Source of the DNA: Candidatus Devosia phytovorans
Lineage (GTDB): Bacteria > Pseudomonadota > Alphaproteobacteria > Rhizobiales > Devosiaceae
Direction of reading: 5' to 3'
Length of the DNA: 64,000 nucleotides
Assembly (NCBI GenBank): GCA_029202405.1
Contig: CP119312.1
Span: 1,121,001 to 1,185,000 of the forward strand
The notes beneath the pieces are model-generated. The model was not told where the DNA came from, did not search any database, and saw nothing but the letters and a program-made list of their open reading frames with translations. Both the position numbers and the translations under genes were made by a program. Numbering within the stretch: the stretch's first letter is position 1; every line of letters starts with the position of its first letter. Shown one piece after another: positions 29,654-37,052 of this stretch.

Positions 29654-29684
29654 AGGGCGCTCCACCATGGAGCGCCCTTTCTTG
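29654..29684 (+). terminator. Intrinsic terminator after antirepressor operon
   Basis: AGGGCGCTCC (29654-29663) pairs with GGAGCGCCCT (29669-29678) across the loop ACCAT, followed by TTTCTT. A strong 10-bp stem closing the rightward antirepressor transcript and insulating it from the tail genes. Confidence 0.85.
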
Positions 29685-29742
29685 TAGGAGAAACGGGTGC
29701 GAGAGGTTTTGCTTCAAGACATCGCTATTGAAATGGAACGAC

Positions 29743-29964
29743 TTAGCGAGAGCTTTCTTCGAGCGATTGAAGCTTCTCGTACTTCTCGATCAGAGGGGCA
29801 TGCTTCACCGCCGAAAAAGCGGATGAGTTCGCCAGCATCCTGACTACCGACAGCGCTTCTTTGGCGCTGATCGTTTCTTTGGTGACAAGTGCGCCCACCA
29901 ACATGGCCAGAGCGCCCTCTACGGCCAGCGCCCGTTTCACCGTCTGGTCTTCAGAAACTATCAT
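29743..29964 (-). CDS. Small minus-strand helical protein
   Basis: A 73-residue protein, ATG at 29962-29964 with ACTGGAGGAATCG upstream, an excellent ribosome site that selects this start within a much longer open frame. Reads MIVSEDQTVKRALAVEGALA and KETISAKEALSVVRMLANSS, all helical and soluble. Inserted against the late genes; family unknown. Confidence 0.6.
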   Translation of the reverse strand: MIVSEDQTVKRALAVEGALAMLVGALVTKETISAKEALSVVRMLANSSAFSAVKHAPLIEKYEKLQSLEESSR

Positions 29965-30096
29965 TCGATTCCTCCAGTTCTTGGCAGATCCAGAGGAACA
30001 AAGGCGGCGGCTGGAGTCGATACCCAGCCGCCGTAATTCTGTAAGACACCAGTCCAACTGACTGCTGCGACAATATTCTTTCTGGAGTGAACCCAG

Positions 30097-30519
30097 TTGA
30101 AGATTCTCAATATGGCGCGTTTGCATCAGAGGCTGCGGCGTGTTCCTCAGCAGGTTCGAGTGCGAGCCCAGGCCGACTTGATGCAAGGCGCACGCGAAAT
30201 CAACATGCTGCAGCGAGCGCTGGCTCCAAAAGAGGACATGGTCTTGGTCGGCACGATCAAGTCCGAACCGCTGCCCGAGCCTGAAATCGGCGCTGTTATT
30301 CGAGCTGGCGGACCCGAGACGACCGTAGCCATTCGAGACAACAAGTCTGGCGGTGGTTCGGCAGAGTACGACTACGCGTTTGCCCAGGAGTTCGGGACTT
30401 CGAAGATGCCGGCCAACGCATTCTTCTACCCTGGCATCAATGCTCGAAAGCGTAAGGTCGCTCGACAGGTTCGTGCTGGTTGGAAACGGACCCTGAAGAG
30501 CATGGGGAGGCAGAGTTGA
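30097..30519 (+). CDS. HK97 gp10-like tail-completion protein
   Basis: A 140-residue protein of the HK97 gp10 family. Features are RLHQRLRRVPQQVRVRAQAD at the N-terminus and YAFAQEFGTSKMPANAFFYP with a basic end (NARKRKVARQVRAGWKRTL). It forms the tail terminator or upper tail ring in HK97-type phages. A TTG start at 30097 is favoured by GGAG 9 nt upstream; the ATG at 30112 is the alternative. Confidence 0.85.
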   Translation: MKILNMARLHQRLRRVPQQVRVRAQADLMQGAREINMLQRALAPKEDMVLVGTIKSEPLPEPEIGAVIRAGGPETTVAIRDNKSGGGSAEYDYAFAQEFGTSKMPANAFFYPGINARKRKVARQVRAGWKRTLKSMGRQS

Positions 30520-30911
30520 GCGATCCCACCGTCGCCCTGCAACAAGCCATGACCGACCGCCTGCGGGCCATCTTGGGCGAGGAGATAGGGGTCTACGACT
30601 TTGTGTCCGAGGCCGCGACGCTTCCATATGCGACCGTCGGCGTCATCTCTGCCGTGCCGATCGACGAGATGTGCTGGGATCGATCTGAGGTGTCGGTGCA
30701 GATCGACCTTTGGGACGACGAGCAGACTTCTCGAAAGGTGAAAGAACGGGCCGCGGTCGTCCGCGATGCCTTCCATGAATTCGACGGTCTCGTCGTCACC
30801 GGCTTCGCCGTGGACCGGATGCGCGTCGATGGCGTGTTCCTCTCAAGAGAGGCGCAAACCCTGCTCAACCGAGCGCGGATAGTGGTGGCCGTCGAGGCTC
30901 AACCGAATTGA
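30516..30911 (+). CDS. DUF3168 tail protein
   Basis: A 131-residue protein of the DUF3168/gp17-like family that completes the tail at the head side. Typical parts are PTVALQQAMTDRLRAILGEE, LPYATVGVISAVPID and SVQIDLWDDEQTSRKVKERA, then VDRMRVDGVFLSREAQTLLN. TTG at 30516 overlaps the previous stop (TTGA); no good ATG is available near this position. Confidence 0.83.
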   Translation: MSDPTVALQQAMTDRLRAILGEEIGVYDFVSEAATLPYATVGVISAVPIDEMCWDRSEVSVQIDLWDDEQTSRKVKERAAVVRDAFHEFDGLVVTGFAVDRMRVDGVFLSREAQTLLNRARIVVAVEAQPN

Positions 30912-30919
30912 CTTAACCC

Positions 30920-30945
30920 GGCCGCCTTCGAGCGGCCTTTTCTTT
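30920..30945 (+). terminator. Hairpin with T run before tail tube gene
   Basis: GGCCGC (30920-30925) and GCGGCC (30932-30937) with a CTTCGA loop, followed by TTTTCTTT. It lies only 13 bp before the tail tube gene, so it would reduce upstream transcription or act as an attenuator, and is an obvious candidate for antitermination. Confidence 0.65.
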
Positions 30946-30957
30946 GGAGGCCACGAG

Positions 30958-31392
30958 ATGGCGACGACCAAAAAGCTGCTTATCCAGTTCGGTGACGGTG
31001 CCGATCCGGAAGTGTTCACCTACAACTGCACCATCAACACCTCGCAGGATTTTACCATCGAGGGCACCACCGTCGATGCTACGGAGCCGAACTGCGAAGA
31101 GCCTGATGCTCCGGCGTGGGTGCTCCGCTCGATCGACACCCTATCCGCTGGCATCAATGGCGCCGGCACGATGGACCCGATGAGCTTCGCCCGCCTGCGC
31201 GACAATATGCTCTCGGGCGAGCCCTTCAATGTCCGCGTGCTGATCGACCTGGCCTCGGCCGCTGGCGGTGGTCACTTCGCCGGTCGCTACGTCGCCACGA
31301 GCCTGGGCATTGCCAAGGAAGGCAAGGGCTATGTCTCGGCCACCGTGGCGCTTGCCAGCGATGGTGCGATCACCTGGGTGCCGGCCACCTAA
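30958..31392 (+). CDS. Major tail tube protein
   Basis: A 144-residue tail tube subunit. MATTKKLLIQFGDGADPEVF, DFTIEGTTVDATEPNCEEPD and the later SFARLRDNMLSGEPFNVRVL and GYVSATVALASDGAITWVP fit the gene-transfer-agent/TP901-1-type tail protein. It polymerises into hexamer rings around the tape measure. A TTTGGAGGCCACGAG ribosome site precedes it, strong as expected for a highly made protein. Confidence 0.85.
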   Translation: MATTKKLLIQFGDGADPEVFTYNCTINTSQDFTIEGTTVDATEPNCEEPDAPAWVLRSIDTLSAGINGAGTMDPMSFARLRDNMLSGEPFNVRVLIDLASAAGGGHFAGRYVATSLGIAKEGKGYVSATVALASDGAITWVPAT

Positions 31393-31883
31393 TGGCGCGG
31401 TATGTCGAAGAACCCTTTGGCGGGGCGAAGCGCAAGTTTCGCCTCGGCATAGGCGAGCTGCGCGACCTCCAGGACGCGACCGGCGTCGGTCCGGCCACTC
31501 TGGTCGCGCGCTTCATCGCTCTCCCGCCTGCTGCCGATCACAACAAGCGGCCGCGCGAAGATGCCTACGAGCTGGGCAAGGCGGATCCTGACTACATCGC
31601 AGACTTCAACGTCTATGCGTCGATCCGCACTTTCGGCGGCGACTGGCGCGTCGATGATCTGCGCGAAACGATCCGGCTCGGGTTGCTCGGCGCCGGCATG
31701 ACCTCGACGGAGGCCGATGTCTTGATGATGAAGCATTTCGACCACCCAGATGCGCCCGGGCTCCACGAGCATGTTGGATTGGCCGCCCAGATCGTCATCC
31801 ACGCCATCGCGCCGGACAAGGACGATCCAGCGGGAAAAGCGCCGGCGGAGACAACGCCGACAGCACCGGCGACGGAAAGCTGA
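31392..31883 (+). CDS. Tail assembly chaperone, zero-frame product (GTA gp12-like)
   Basis: A 163-residue protein starting MARYVEEPFGGAKRKFRLGI; GIGELRDLQDATGVGPATLV and DLRETIRLGLLGAGMTSTEA are typical of gene-transfer-agent-like proteins that follow the tail tube. Its ATG overlaps the tail tube stop (TAATG). A canonical slippery sequence at 31832-31838, 46 bp before the stop, would send some ribosomes into the -1 frame to give a longer chaperone, like lambda G and GT. Confidence 0.85.
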   Translation: MARYVEEPFGGAKRKFRLGIGELRDLQDATGVGPATLVARFIALPPAADHNKRPREDAYELGKADPDYIADFNVYASIRTFGGDWRVDDLRETIRLGLLGAGMTSTEADVLMMKHFDHPDAPGLHEHVGLAAQIVIHAIAPDKDDPAGKAPAETTPTAPATES

Positions 31884-32068
31884 AGTTCTCCGCCTATTAC
31901 GGCGTCGGCGCGGCAATGGGCTGGTCGCCCCGGGAAGTGGATCGGCTCAGTTTGTGGGAGCTGACAGCCGCGGCGGATGGCTTCGCCAAGGCCAATGGTG
32001 CTGAGGAAAAGACTGAGGCGCCCACCTACGACGAGCACCTCGAAATGGTCCGGCGGCTCGGCACTTAA
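31392..32068 (+). CDS. Tail assembly chaperone, -1 frameshift fusion product
   Basis: Slippery heptamer G-GGA-AAA (31832-31838) sits exactly in the zero frame of the upstream gene (codons GGA and AAA). In the -1 frame the reading is open from there to TAA at 32066-32068. Past the junction it contains LKFSAYYGVGAAMGWSPREV, DRLSLWELTAAADGFAKANG and DEHLEMVRRLGT, the typical tail-chaperone C-terminal domain (TAC family). There is no good independent start for this second part. By analogy with lambda G/GT, the fusion would bind the tape measure while the short form coats it. Confidence 0.85.
31832..31838 (+). promoter_or_regulatory. Programmed -1 ribosomal frameshift site GGGAAAA
   Basis: The heptamer matches X XXY YYZ with X=G, Y=A, Z=A in the frame of the upstream coding region. 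The -1 frame is open from before this site to the stop at 32066. GC-rich sequence downstream (GCGCCGGCGGAG) could form a stimulatory structure. Confidence 0.88.
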
Positions 32069-32343
32069 AGCCCGAGCACTTCGCAATCCTTCAGGGATTG
32101 TTCGAAGTCGATGGCGATCCCGTCGGGCGCACTACGAAGATAACGGCACATCAGAGGTACGGTGTTGCGACTGGCAGGAGCGGTGGCGGTGAGCAGCTGC
32201 AAGCTATCCTGCGCTCGTGCCCGTTCCTCATTGGCTGCTACGCGCAATTGTTCTTGCGCCTGTCGCTGCTGCCATTCGCCCCAGAAGAAATAGCCGACGA
32301 ATGCAATTACGGCGACACTGGCCAGTCCGACCAAGATCTTCAT
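32065..32343 (-). CDS. Small membrane-anchored minus-strand protein
   Basis: A 92-residue protein, ATG at 32341-32343 with GCGGAGGTGAA upstream. MKILVGLASVAVIAFVGYFF is a membrane anchor or signal-like segment, then a charged helix (QRQAQEQLRVAANEERARAQ) and a C-terminal part with two Cys (VPLMCRYLRSAPDG, LKDCEVLGL). It ends overlapping the chaperone stop and is inserted against tail transcription. Possibly a lysogenic-conversion gene. Confidence 0.65.
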   Translation of the reverse strand: MKILVGLASVAVIAFVGYFFWGEWQQRQAQEQLRVAANEERARAQDSLQLLTATAPASRNTVPLMCRYLRSAPDGIAIDFEQSLKDCEVLGL

Positions 32344-32387
32344 TTCACCTCCGCCCCGATGGGAGCAGGGGTTTTAGCAGGTAACTC

Positions 32388-34916
32388 ATGGCAACGACAA
32401 TTGAAGAACTCCGCGCAGTTATGCGCATGGAGATGAAGCCGTTCATGCGCGACCTGCAGCAGATGAACGGCATCAGCGCGCGTGCTGCGCGCCAGGTCGA
32501 GCAGACATGGATGCAGACGAACCGACGTCTCGACGGCATCGGCAAAAACATGGCGAACAGCCTCATCGCGCCGTTGACTGGGGTCGGCGCTGCGCTTGGC
32601 GCTCGGGAACTGATCCGACTCACAGATGTGTGGACCGACCTCAATGGGCGCGTGCGCATCGCCGCCGGCGGCATCCGTGAGGGCGCTGACGTGATGGAGC
32701 GCCTCAGCGACATCGCACGGCGCACCTACTCGTCGTTGGAAGTGACGGCCGAGAGTTACTTGGTCAACGCCCGATCGCTCTCAGAACTAGGTTACAGCAC
32801 CAACCAGGCGCTCGACTTTACTGAGGCGCTGAACAACGCACTGGTCGTCTCTGGTGCAAAGGGACAGCGCGCCACTCAGGTGATTGATGCCCTAGGCAAG
32901 GCTATGGCGCTGGGCGAGCTGCGCGGCGACGAACTCAACACTGTAATTCAGTCGGGTGGCCGCGTTGCGCAGGCGCTCGCCGAAGGGCTCGGCGTCACGA
33001 CGAACGAGCTCCGCAAGCTGGGAGAACAGGGCAAGCTCAAGTCGTCGAGCGTCTTTACGGCGCTGACCTCTCAGATGCAGACGCTGCGCACCGAAGCTGA
33101 CGGCATGCAGGCCACCATCGGCGATGCCATCCAGCTTCTGCAGAACAGCTTTCTCGAATACGTGGGCGGCGCAGATCAGGCGTCTGGTGCATCAGCGCGT
33201 ATTGCCGAGGCGATCATCGGTGTCGCCGATAACCTCGACACTGTCGCTAGTGCGGCGCTCACCGCGGCGACGGCCATCACCGGTGCACTAGCAGGTAGAG
33301 CGATCGTCGGTGCTGGCGTGCAGATCATGTCCACAACCAAGGCGCTGACGGAGTTTGTTCGGATAGCACGCGCAGCTCAGGGGCTCGGCGGGCTCGGCCC
33401 GGCTTTCGCCTCCCTTGGCGCAAACGCCGGCGTCATCGGCTTGGTCGTGGGTGGTGCAGCAGCATTGGCGCTGGGGCATTTCGCCAATCAGGCGATCGAG
33501 GCCGAGCAGCGCACCGACCGGTTCAACGCGATGCTCGAGCGAATGGGCCTAGTAGCGAAGGAATCGGCGGAGCAGATCGACGAGGCGGCAGCTGCTCAAT
33601 CGCGCCTCTCTTCGGCTGAGGGTATTGCTGCCGTCCAGCAGGAGACGGAAGATGCCGCGATTATGCTGCGTGAATACGAGGCTGGTCTAGAGGACTTAGC
33701 GGCTACTTTCCGACTTGGAGCCCAGGCCAAGTTCGAAGATCAGGCGGCCATTTCGAAAGTTGTTGATGCCTATCAGGGCGGCGAAAAAAGTGCAGAGGAT
33801 CTAGGGAAAGAGTTGGACGAACTGGCGACCAAGTTTCCAGATTGGGCGGCAGACATTTCTGACCTGCAGGGGTGGGTTTCTCAGATCGAACTCGCGAGGG
33901 CGTCGGTTGGTCGTCTCGCTGCGGAAACGGCTGGCTTGGAAGATATTTCCTTCCGCAAGATGCTGGACGTGGTGGGGCCTGAGCCTAGTCCAATGACGAC
34001 TGACCTTGGAACATTTCCTCAGTTCAACAACCCGCCCACCTACGGCGATCTGGCATCCTTCGCTGGCTCGGGCTCGCGGACACGCAAGAGCGGCGGTGGA
34101 GGTGCCAAGGCTGACCCTTACGGCGATGCTACGCGGTCGATGCAGGAACGTATTGATGGCTTGCTGCGGGAAACCGCCGCGATGGCTTCGCTCAACCCGT
34201 TGATCAACGACTACGGATATGCGGTCGAGAAAGCTCGCGCCCAGGTCGAGCTCGAAAATGCTGCCGCCAAGGCGGGCATCGAGCTGACGCCCGCACGAGT
34301 GGCGCAGATGGCGCAGCTCTCCGAGGGGTATGCCACTGCTACGGTTGAGGCTGCAAGGCTGGCCGAAGCGCAGGCTGCCAGCGTCGAGCAGATGGACAGG
34401 ATGCGGGACGCTGCCAGTTCCGCGCTCGAAACCATCGTCGACGGTTTTATCGAAGGCCGCGACGCTGGCGAGATCTTCAGCGACATGCTCAAGAACATCG
34501 GCAGCCAGCTGATCCAGATGGGGATGAATAACCTCTTCGGAAGCGGCGGTGGCAACTATGGCCTTTTCGGCAAGCTCTTCGGCTTTTCCGAGGGCGGCTA
34601 CACCGGCGCTGGTGGGAAGTATCAGCCGGCAGGCCTTGTCCATCGTGGCGAGGTGGTGTGGTCGCAGCGAGACATAGCAAGGTCAGGCGGCGTGGCTGCG
34701 GTGGAAGCGATGCGACGAGGTATATCCGTGCCAAGCGTTCCGTCGATTGGCGGCCGGGGAGACAACCTCAGCTTCCCCTTCGCACCGAATATCACCGTTC
34801 AGGATGGCAGTGCGGAATCCATCGCACGCGTCGAGCGTGTGGTGCGGAAGATCGCGGCAGAGCATGAGGGCAAGACGAAAGACATCGTCCGGACGTTCAA
34901 TCGAAAGTGGAGATGA
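32388..34916 (+). CDS. Tail tape measure protein
   Basis: An 842-residue tape measure protein that sets tail length. Residues about 60-240 carry the tape-measure N-terminal domain (GGIREGADVMERLSDIARRT, LGELRGDELNTVIQSGGRVA, GLGVTTNELRKLGEQGKLK). Two hydrophobic Ala/Gly-rich segments follow (about 280-365). The C-terminal part has a long helical region and QLIQMGMNNLFGSGGGNYGL, typical of lambda-type tape measures. The C-terminal AGLVHRGEVVWSQRDIARSG is the usual end motif. Tail of roughly 120 nm by the rule of 1.5 angstrom per residue (inferred). Confidence 0.9.
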   Translation: MATTIEELRAVMRMEMKPFMRDLQQMNGISARAARQVEQTWMQTNRRLDGIGKNMANSLIAPLTGVGAALGARELIRLTDVWTDLNGRVRIAAGGIREGADVMERLSDIARRTYSSLEVTAESYLVNARSLSELGYSTNQALDFTEALNNALVVSGAKGQRATQVIDALGKAMALGELRGDELNTVIQSGGRVAQALAEGLGVTTNELRKLGEQGKLKSSSVFTALTSQMQTLRTEADGMQATIGDAIQLLQNSFLEYVGGADQASGASARIAEAIIGVADNLDTVASAALTAATAITGALAGRAIVGAGVQIMSTTKALTEFVRIARAAQGLGGLGPAFASLGANAGVIGLVVGGAAALALGHFANQAIEAEQRTDRFNAMLERMGLVAKESAEQIDEAAAAQSRLSSAEGIAAVQQETEDAAIMLREYEAGLEDLAATFRLGAQAKFEDQAAISKVVDAYQGGEKSAEDLGKELDELATKFPDWAADISDLQGWVSQIELARASVGRLAAETAGLEDISFRKMLDVVGPEPSPMTTDLGTFPQFNNPPTYGDLASFAGSGSRTRKSGGGGAKADPYGDATRSMQERIDGLLRETAAMASLNPLINDYGYAVEKARAQVELENAAAKAGIELTPARVAQMAQLSEGYATATVEAARLAEAQAASVEQMDRMRDAASSALETIVDGFIEGRDAGEIFSDMLKNIGSQLIQMGMNNLFGSGGGNYGLFGKLFGFSEGGYTGAGGKYQPAGLVHRGEVVWSQRDIARSGGVAAVEAMRRGISVPSVPSIGGRGDNLSFPFAPNITVQDGSAESIARVERVVRKIAAEHEGKTKDIVRTFNRKWR

Positions 34917-35279
34917 TCACTTCTTGCCGCCGTCGATGACGGTAAAGGGAGTGGTGCTGCTTTCGGAAAAGTCAGGGATCCGCAATCGCTCTAAATCGTC
35001 AGCGGTTTGAGCGAATTGGCTTTGCGAAGCCGGATCGTCAAAGTCCCCACTGATCTGGCGATAAGACTCTGCCAACCTTCCCAACTGGTCGTTGAAGACG
35101 GAGCGATCGATGCTCTCGTTGATCGACAAATAATGACTGAGCGTGGCCAGCACTCGATGCTGCGCCTCTGTTCGAGCTCGCAGCTCAACCACTGCAGAAT
35201 TGGTTTTATTCAGTTCGTCGAAGAGCGCTCGCACGGCCTCTTCTAACGAGCTGAATTGGTACGACGTCGAACCCGTCAA
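34917..35279 (-). CDS. Minus-strand hypothetical protein, coiled coil
   Basis: A 120-residue acidic helical protein. The TTG at 35277-35279 has TGGAGACTCAGA upstream, so TTG is the likely start. Reads TSYQFSSLEEAVRALFDELN, ELRARTEAQHRVLATLSHYL and SYRQISGDFDDPASQSQFAQ. Its stop is directly next to the tape-measure stop. Family unknown; another inserted gene in the late operon. Confidence 0.6.
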   Translation of the reverse strand: MTGSTSYQFSSLEEAVRALFDELNKTNSAVVELRARTEAQHRVLATLSHYLSINESIDRSVFNDQLGRLAESYRQISGDFDDPASQSQFAQTADDLERLRIPDFSESSTTPFTVIDGGKK

Positions 35280-35305
35280 ATCTGAGTCTCCATATTAAGG
35301 GACGC

Positions 35306-35920
35306 TTGTCTATCATGCCGCTTATCGAACCGCTCGACTTGCTCGAAAATTTTCCTGGCTGGTCCACGGACTTCGAATTGATGGCGCGGCAGGAGCAATC
35401 CCGCCATGCTTCTGGACGGACGCGGGTAAAGGACTTCGGCCAGCCACTCTGGCGCGCCTCGTGGACGAGCAAGCCGCTTTCGCCGAATAACCTCGACATG
35501 TGGCGCGCTCGTATCGAGCAGGCCATGGTCAGCCAGATGACATTCAAGGCATGGCAGTCGAGCCGCTGCCGGCCGATCGCGCATCCCGGCGCCGGTTCTC
35601 TGCCCACTGGTGAGCTGAGCGCCATCGGCGATGACGACAAGACGGTGCGCGTTGCTGACCTCGTCGGGATTCAACTGTCGGTCGGCGACATGCTCCGGAT
35701 CGGCTCTGGGCTCTATCGTGTCCAGGAGCCAGCCACGGGCAACCTGACCCCGCTCTTCACGATCACGCCCCACCTCTGGCCCGGTACCGCCGTCGGTCAG
35801 GACGTGGTGATCTCGAAGCCCTGGTGCCTGATGACCGTCGATCCTCGTTCTCTGTCCTCGTCGGCTGATGCCGGTACCGGGCGAGGCCGCATATCCTTCT
35901 CGGCCACTGAGGCGCGCTGA
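35306..35920 (+). CDS. Tail protein (distal-tail-like)
   Basis: A 204-residue protein of a family seen next to DUF2163-type tail genes. LENFPGWSTDFELMARQEQS, KDFGQPLWRASWTSKPLSPN and RCRPIAHPGAG are characteristic of this tail module; ISKPWCLMTVDPRSLS near the end. I give the TTG at 35306 because AAGGGA lies 5 nt upstream; the ATG at 35315 (MPLIEPLDLLE) is equally possible. Expected at the tail tip with the neighbours. Confidence 0.65.
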   Translation: MSIMPLIEPLDLLENFPGWSTDFELMARQEQSRHASGRTRVKDFGQPLWRASWTSKPLSPNNLDMWRARIEQAMVSQMTFKAWQSSRCRPIAHPGAGSLPTGELSAIGDDDKTVRVADLVGIQLSVGDMLRIGSGLYRVQEPATGNLTPLFTITPHLWPGTAVGQDVVISKPWCLMTVDPRSLSSSADAGTGRGRISFSATEAR

Positions 35921-35923
35921 TCC

Positions 35924-36616
35924 ATGAAGCAGTATTCTGCCAACACCGTGGCTGCTCTGGCGGCGCGGCGCTTGATGCCGCGCGACTTCCTATGGATCGA
36001 GGCGCGGGACCGCGTGACGGGGGCGCCGGTGCAGGTTGGCTTCTGGTCCGACCTCGCCAACGTCTCCGCGCTGGTGATCGACCCTGATACCGGGCTGCCT
36101 GTCTCGCGCGACTTCCACGGGTCAGGCTCGCTGATCTCGATCAGCGATATTCCCGCCATCGTCGGCGTCAGCGTCGAGAACGTCACCGTGACGATGTCGC
36201 AGCTTCACGACCAGGTGGAGGAGGCCCTGCGCCTATACGACTGCAAGCAGGCGCGCATCGAGATCCATACCGGGCTGCTCGATCCCGACAGTCGAAAGCT
36301 CGTCGACCCAGCGGAGCCGATCTTCGTTGGCTTCATCGACCAGATCGAGATCAGAACGCCGTCCGAAAATGAGGAGGGCGCTGCGGTCCTGACCTGCGCC
36401 AGCGGCACCCAGGAGCTGCTTCGCTCGAACCCCTCGACGCGAAGCCATGCTGATCAGCAGATCCGAGCGCCGGGTGACGACTTCTTCCGCGACGCCGCGG
36501 TGTGTGGCGACTGGGATCACTACTGGGGCGCGGTCGGCCAGAACAAGGTCGAGGCTGTGCAGCAGCCGAAGAAGCGCGGCCTGTTCGGCTGGGGAGGCGT
36601 GCTTGGCTTCCTCTGA
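35924..36616 (+). CDS. DUF2163-like tail protein
   Basis: A 230-residue protein. MKQYSANTVAALAARRLMPR, DFLWIEARDRVTGAPVQVGF and SVENVTVTMSQLHDQVEEAL with VDPAEPIFVGFIDQIEIRTP resemble the DUF2163/baseplate-hub-like proteins of gene-transfer-agent tails. The Cys-containing end TCASGTQELLRSNPSTRSHA and the Gly/Trp-rich tail (KKRGLFGWGGVLGFL) follow. It overlaps the acetyltransferase gene by 14 nt. Confidence 0.75.
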   Translation: MKQYSANTVAALAARRLMPRDFLWIEARDRVTGAPVQVGFWSDLANVSALVIDPDTGLPVSRDFHGSGSLISISDIPAIVGVSVENVTVTMSQLHDQVEEALRLYDCKQARIEIHTGLLDPDSRKLVDPAEPIFVGFIDQIEIRTPSENEEGAAVLTCASGTQELLRSNPSTRSHADQQIRAPGDDFFRDAAVCGDWDHYWGAVGQNKVEAVQQPKKRGLFGWGGVLGFL

Positions 36617-37040
36617 CGTTCGCTTGGCCGGTGCTGCCGACCGCGCGCGCATGGTTCGGCATCTTCGCGATGCCCACGCTGCCGGCGGTCTGCCGTTCTT
36701 CTTCAGCGCGCCGCACGCCATGGCGCTGGTAGATCGGCACATAGCCGAGCCGAATTTGTTGGCACTGGTTTGCGGCGATTCCGGCCTGTTGCTGGCCAGC
36801 GCGCAGGAGCATCCCTTCGCGGCGGTCCGCTACGCCATGGAAACTGTCTGGTGGATTGCGCCGGAAGGTCGTGGCCGCTTCGCAGGTCACATGCTGGACG
36901 CCTATGAGGCGTGGGCCAAAGAGCAGGGCTGCGCTTTCGCCGGCATGGCTGCGCTCGCATCATTCCCGCGTGCCGGGATCATCTATCGCCGGGCCGGATT
37001 CCGCGAAACCGAAACCCACTATCTGAAGCCGCTGGGCTGA
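36603..37040 (+). CDS. GNAT-family acetyltransferase in tail operon
   Basis: A 145-residue protein with GNAT features: DVRLAGAADRARMVRHLRDA at the N-terminus, VWWIAPEGRGRFAGHMLDAY (the acetyl-CoA-binding loop region, GRGRF-G) and YRRAGFRETETHYLKPLG as the last strand. It starts at TTG (36603) behind GGGAGGCGTGC. Such acetyltransferases are known in phage tail modules beside DUF2163-like genes and may modify tail or host proteins; the substrate is unknown. Confidence 0.75.
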   Translation: MASSDVRLAGAADRARMVRHLRDAHAAGGLPFFFSAPHAMALVDRHIAEPNLLALVCGDSGLLLASAQEHPFAAVRYAMETVWWIAPEGRGRFAGHMLDAYEAWAKEQGCAFAGMAALASFPRAGIIYRRAGFRETETHYLKPLG

Positions 37041-37052
37041 GGTCGCACACAT

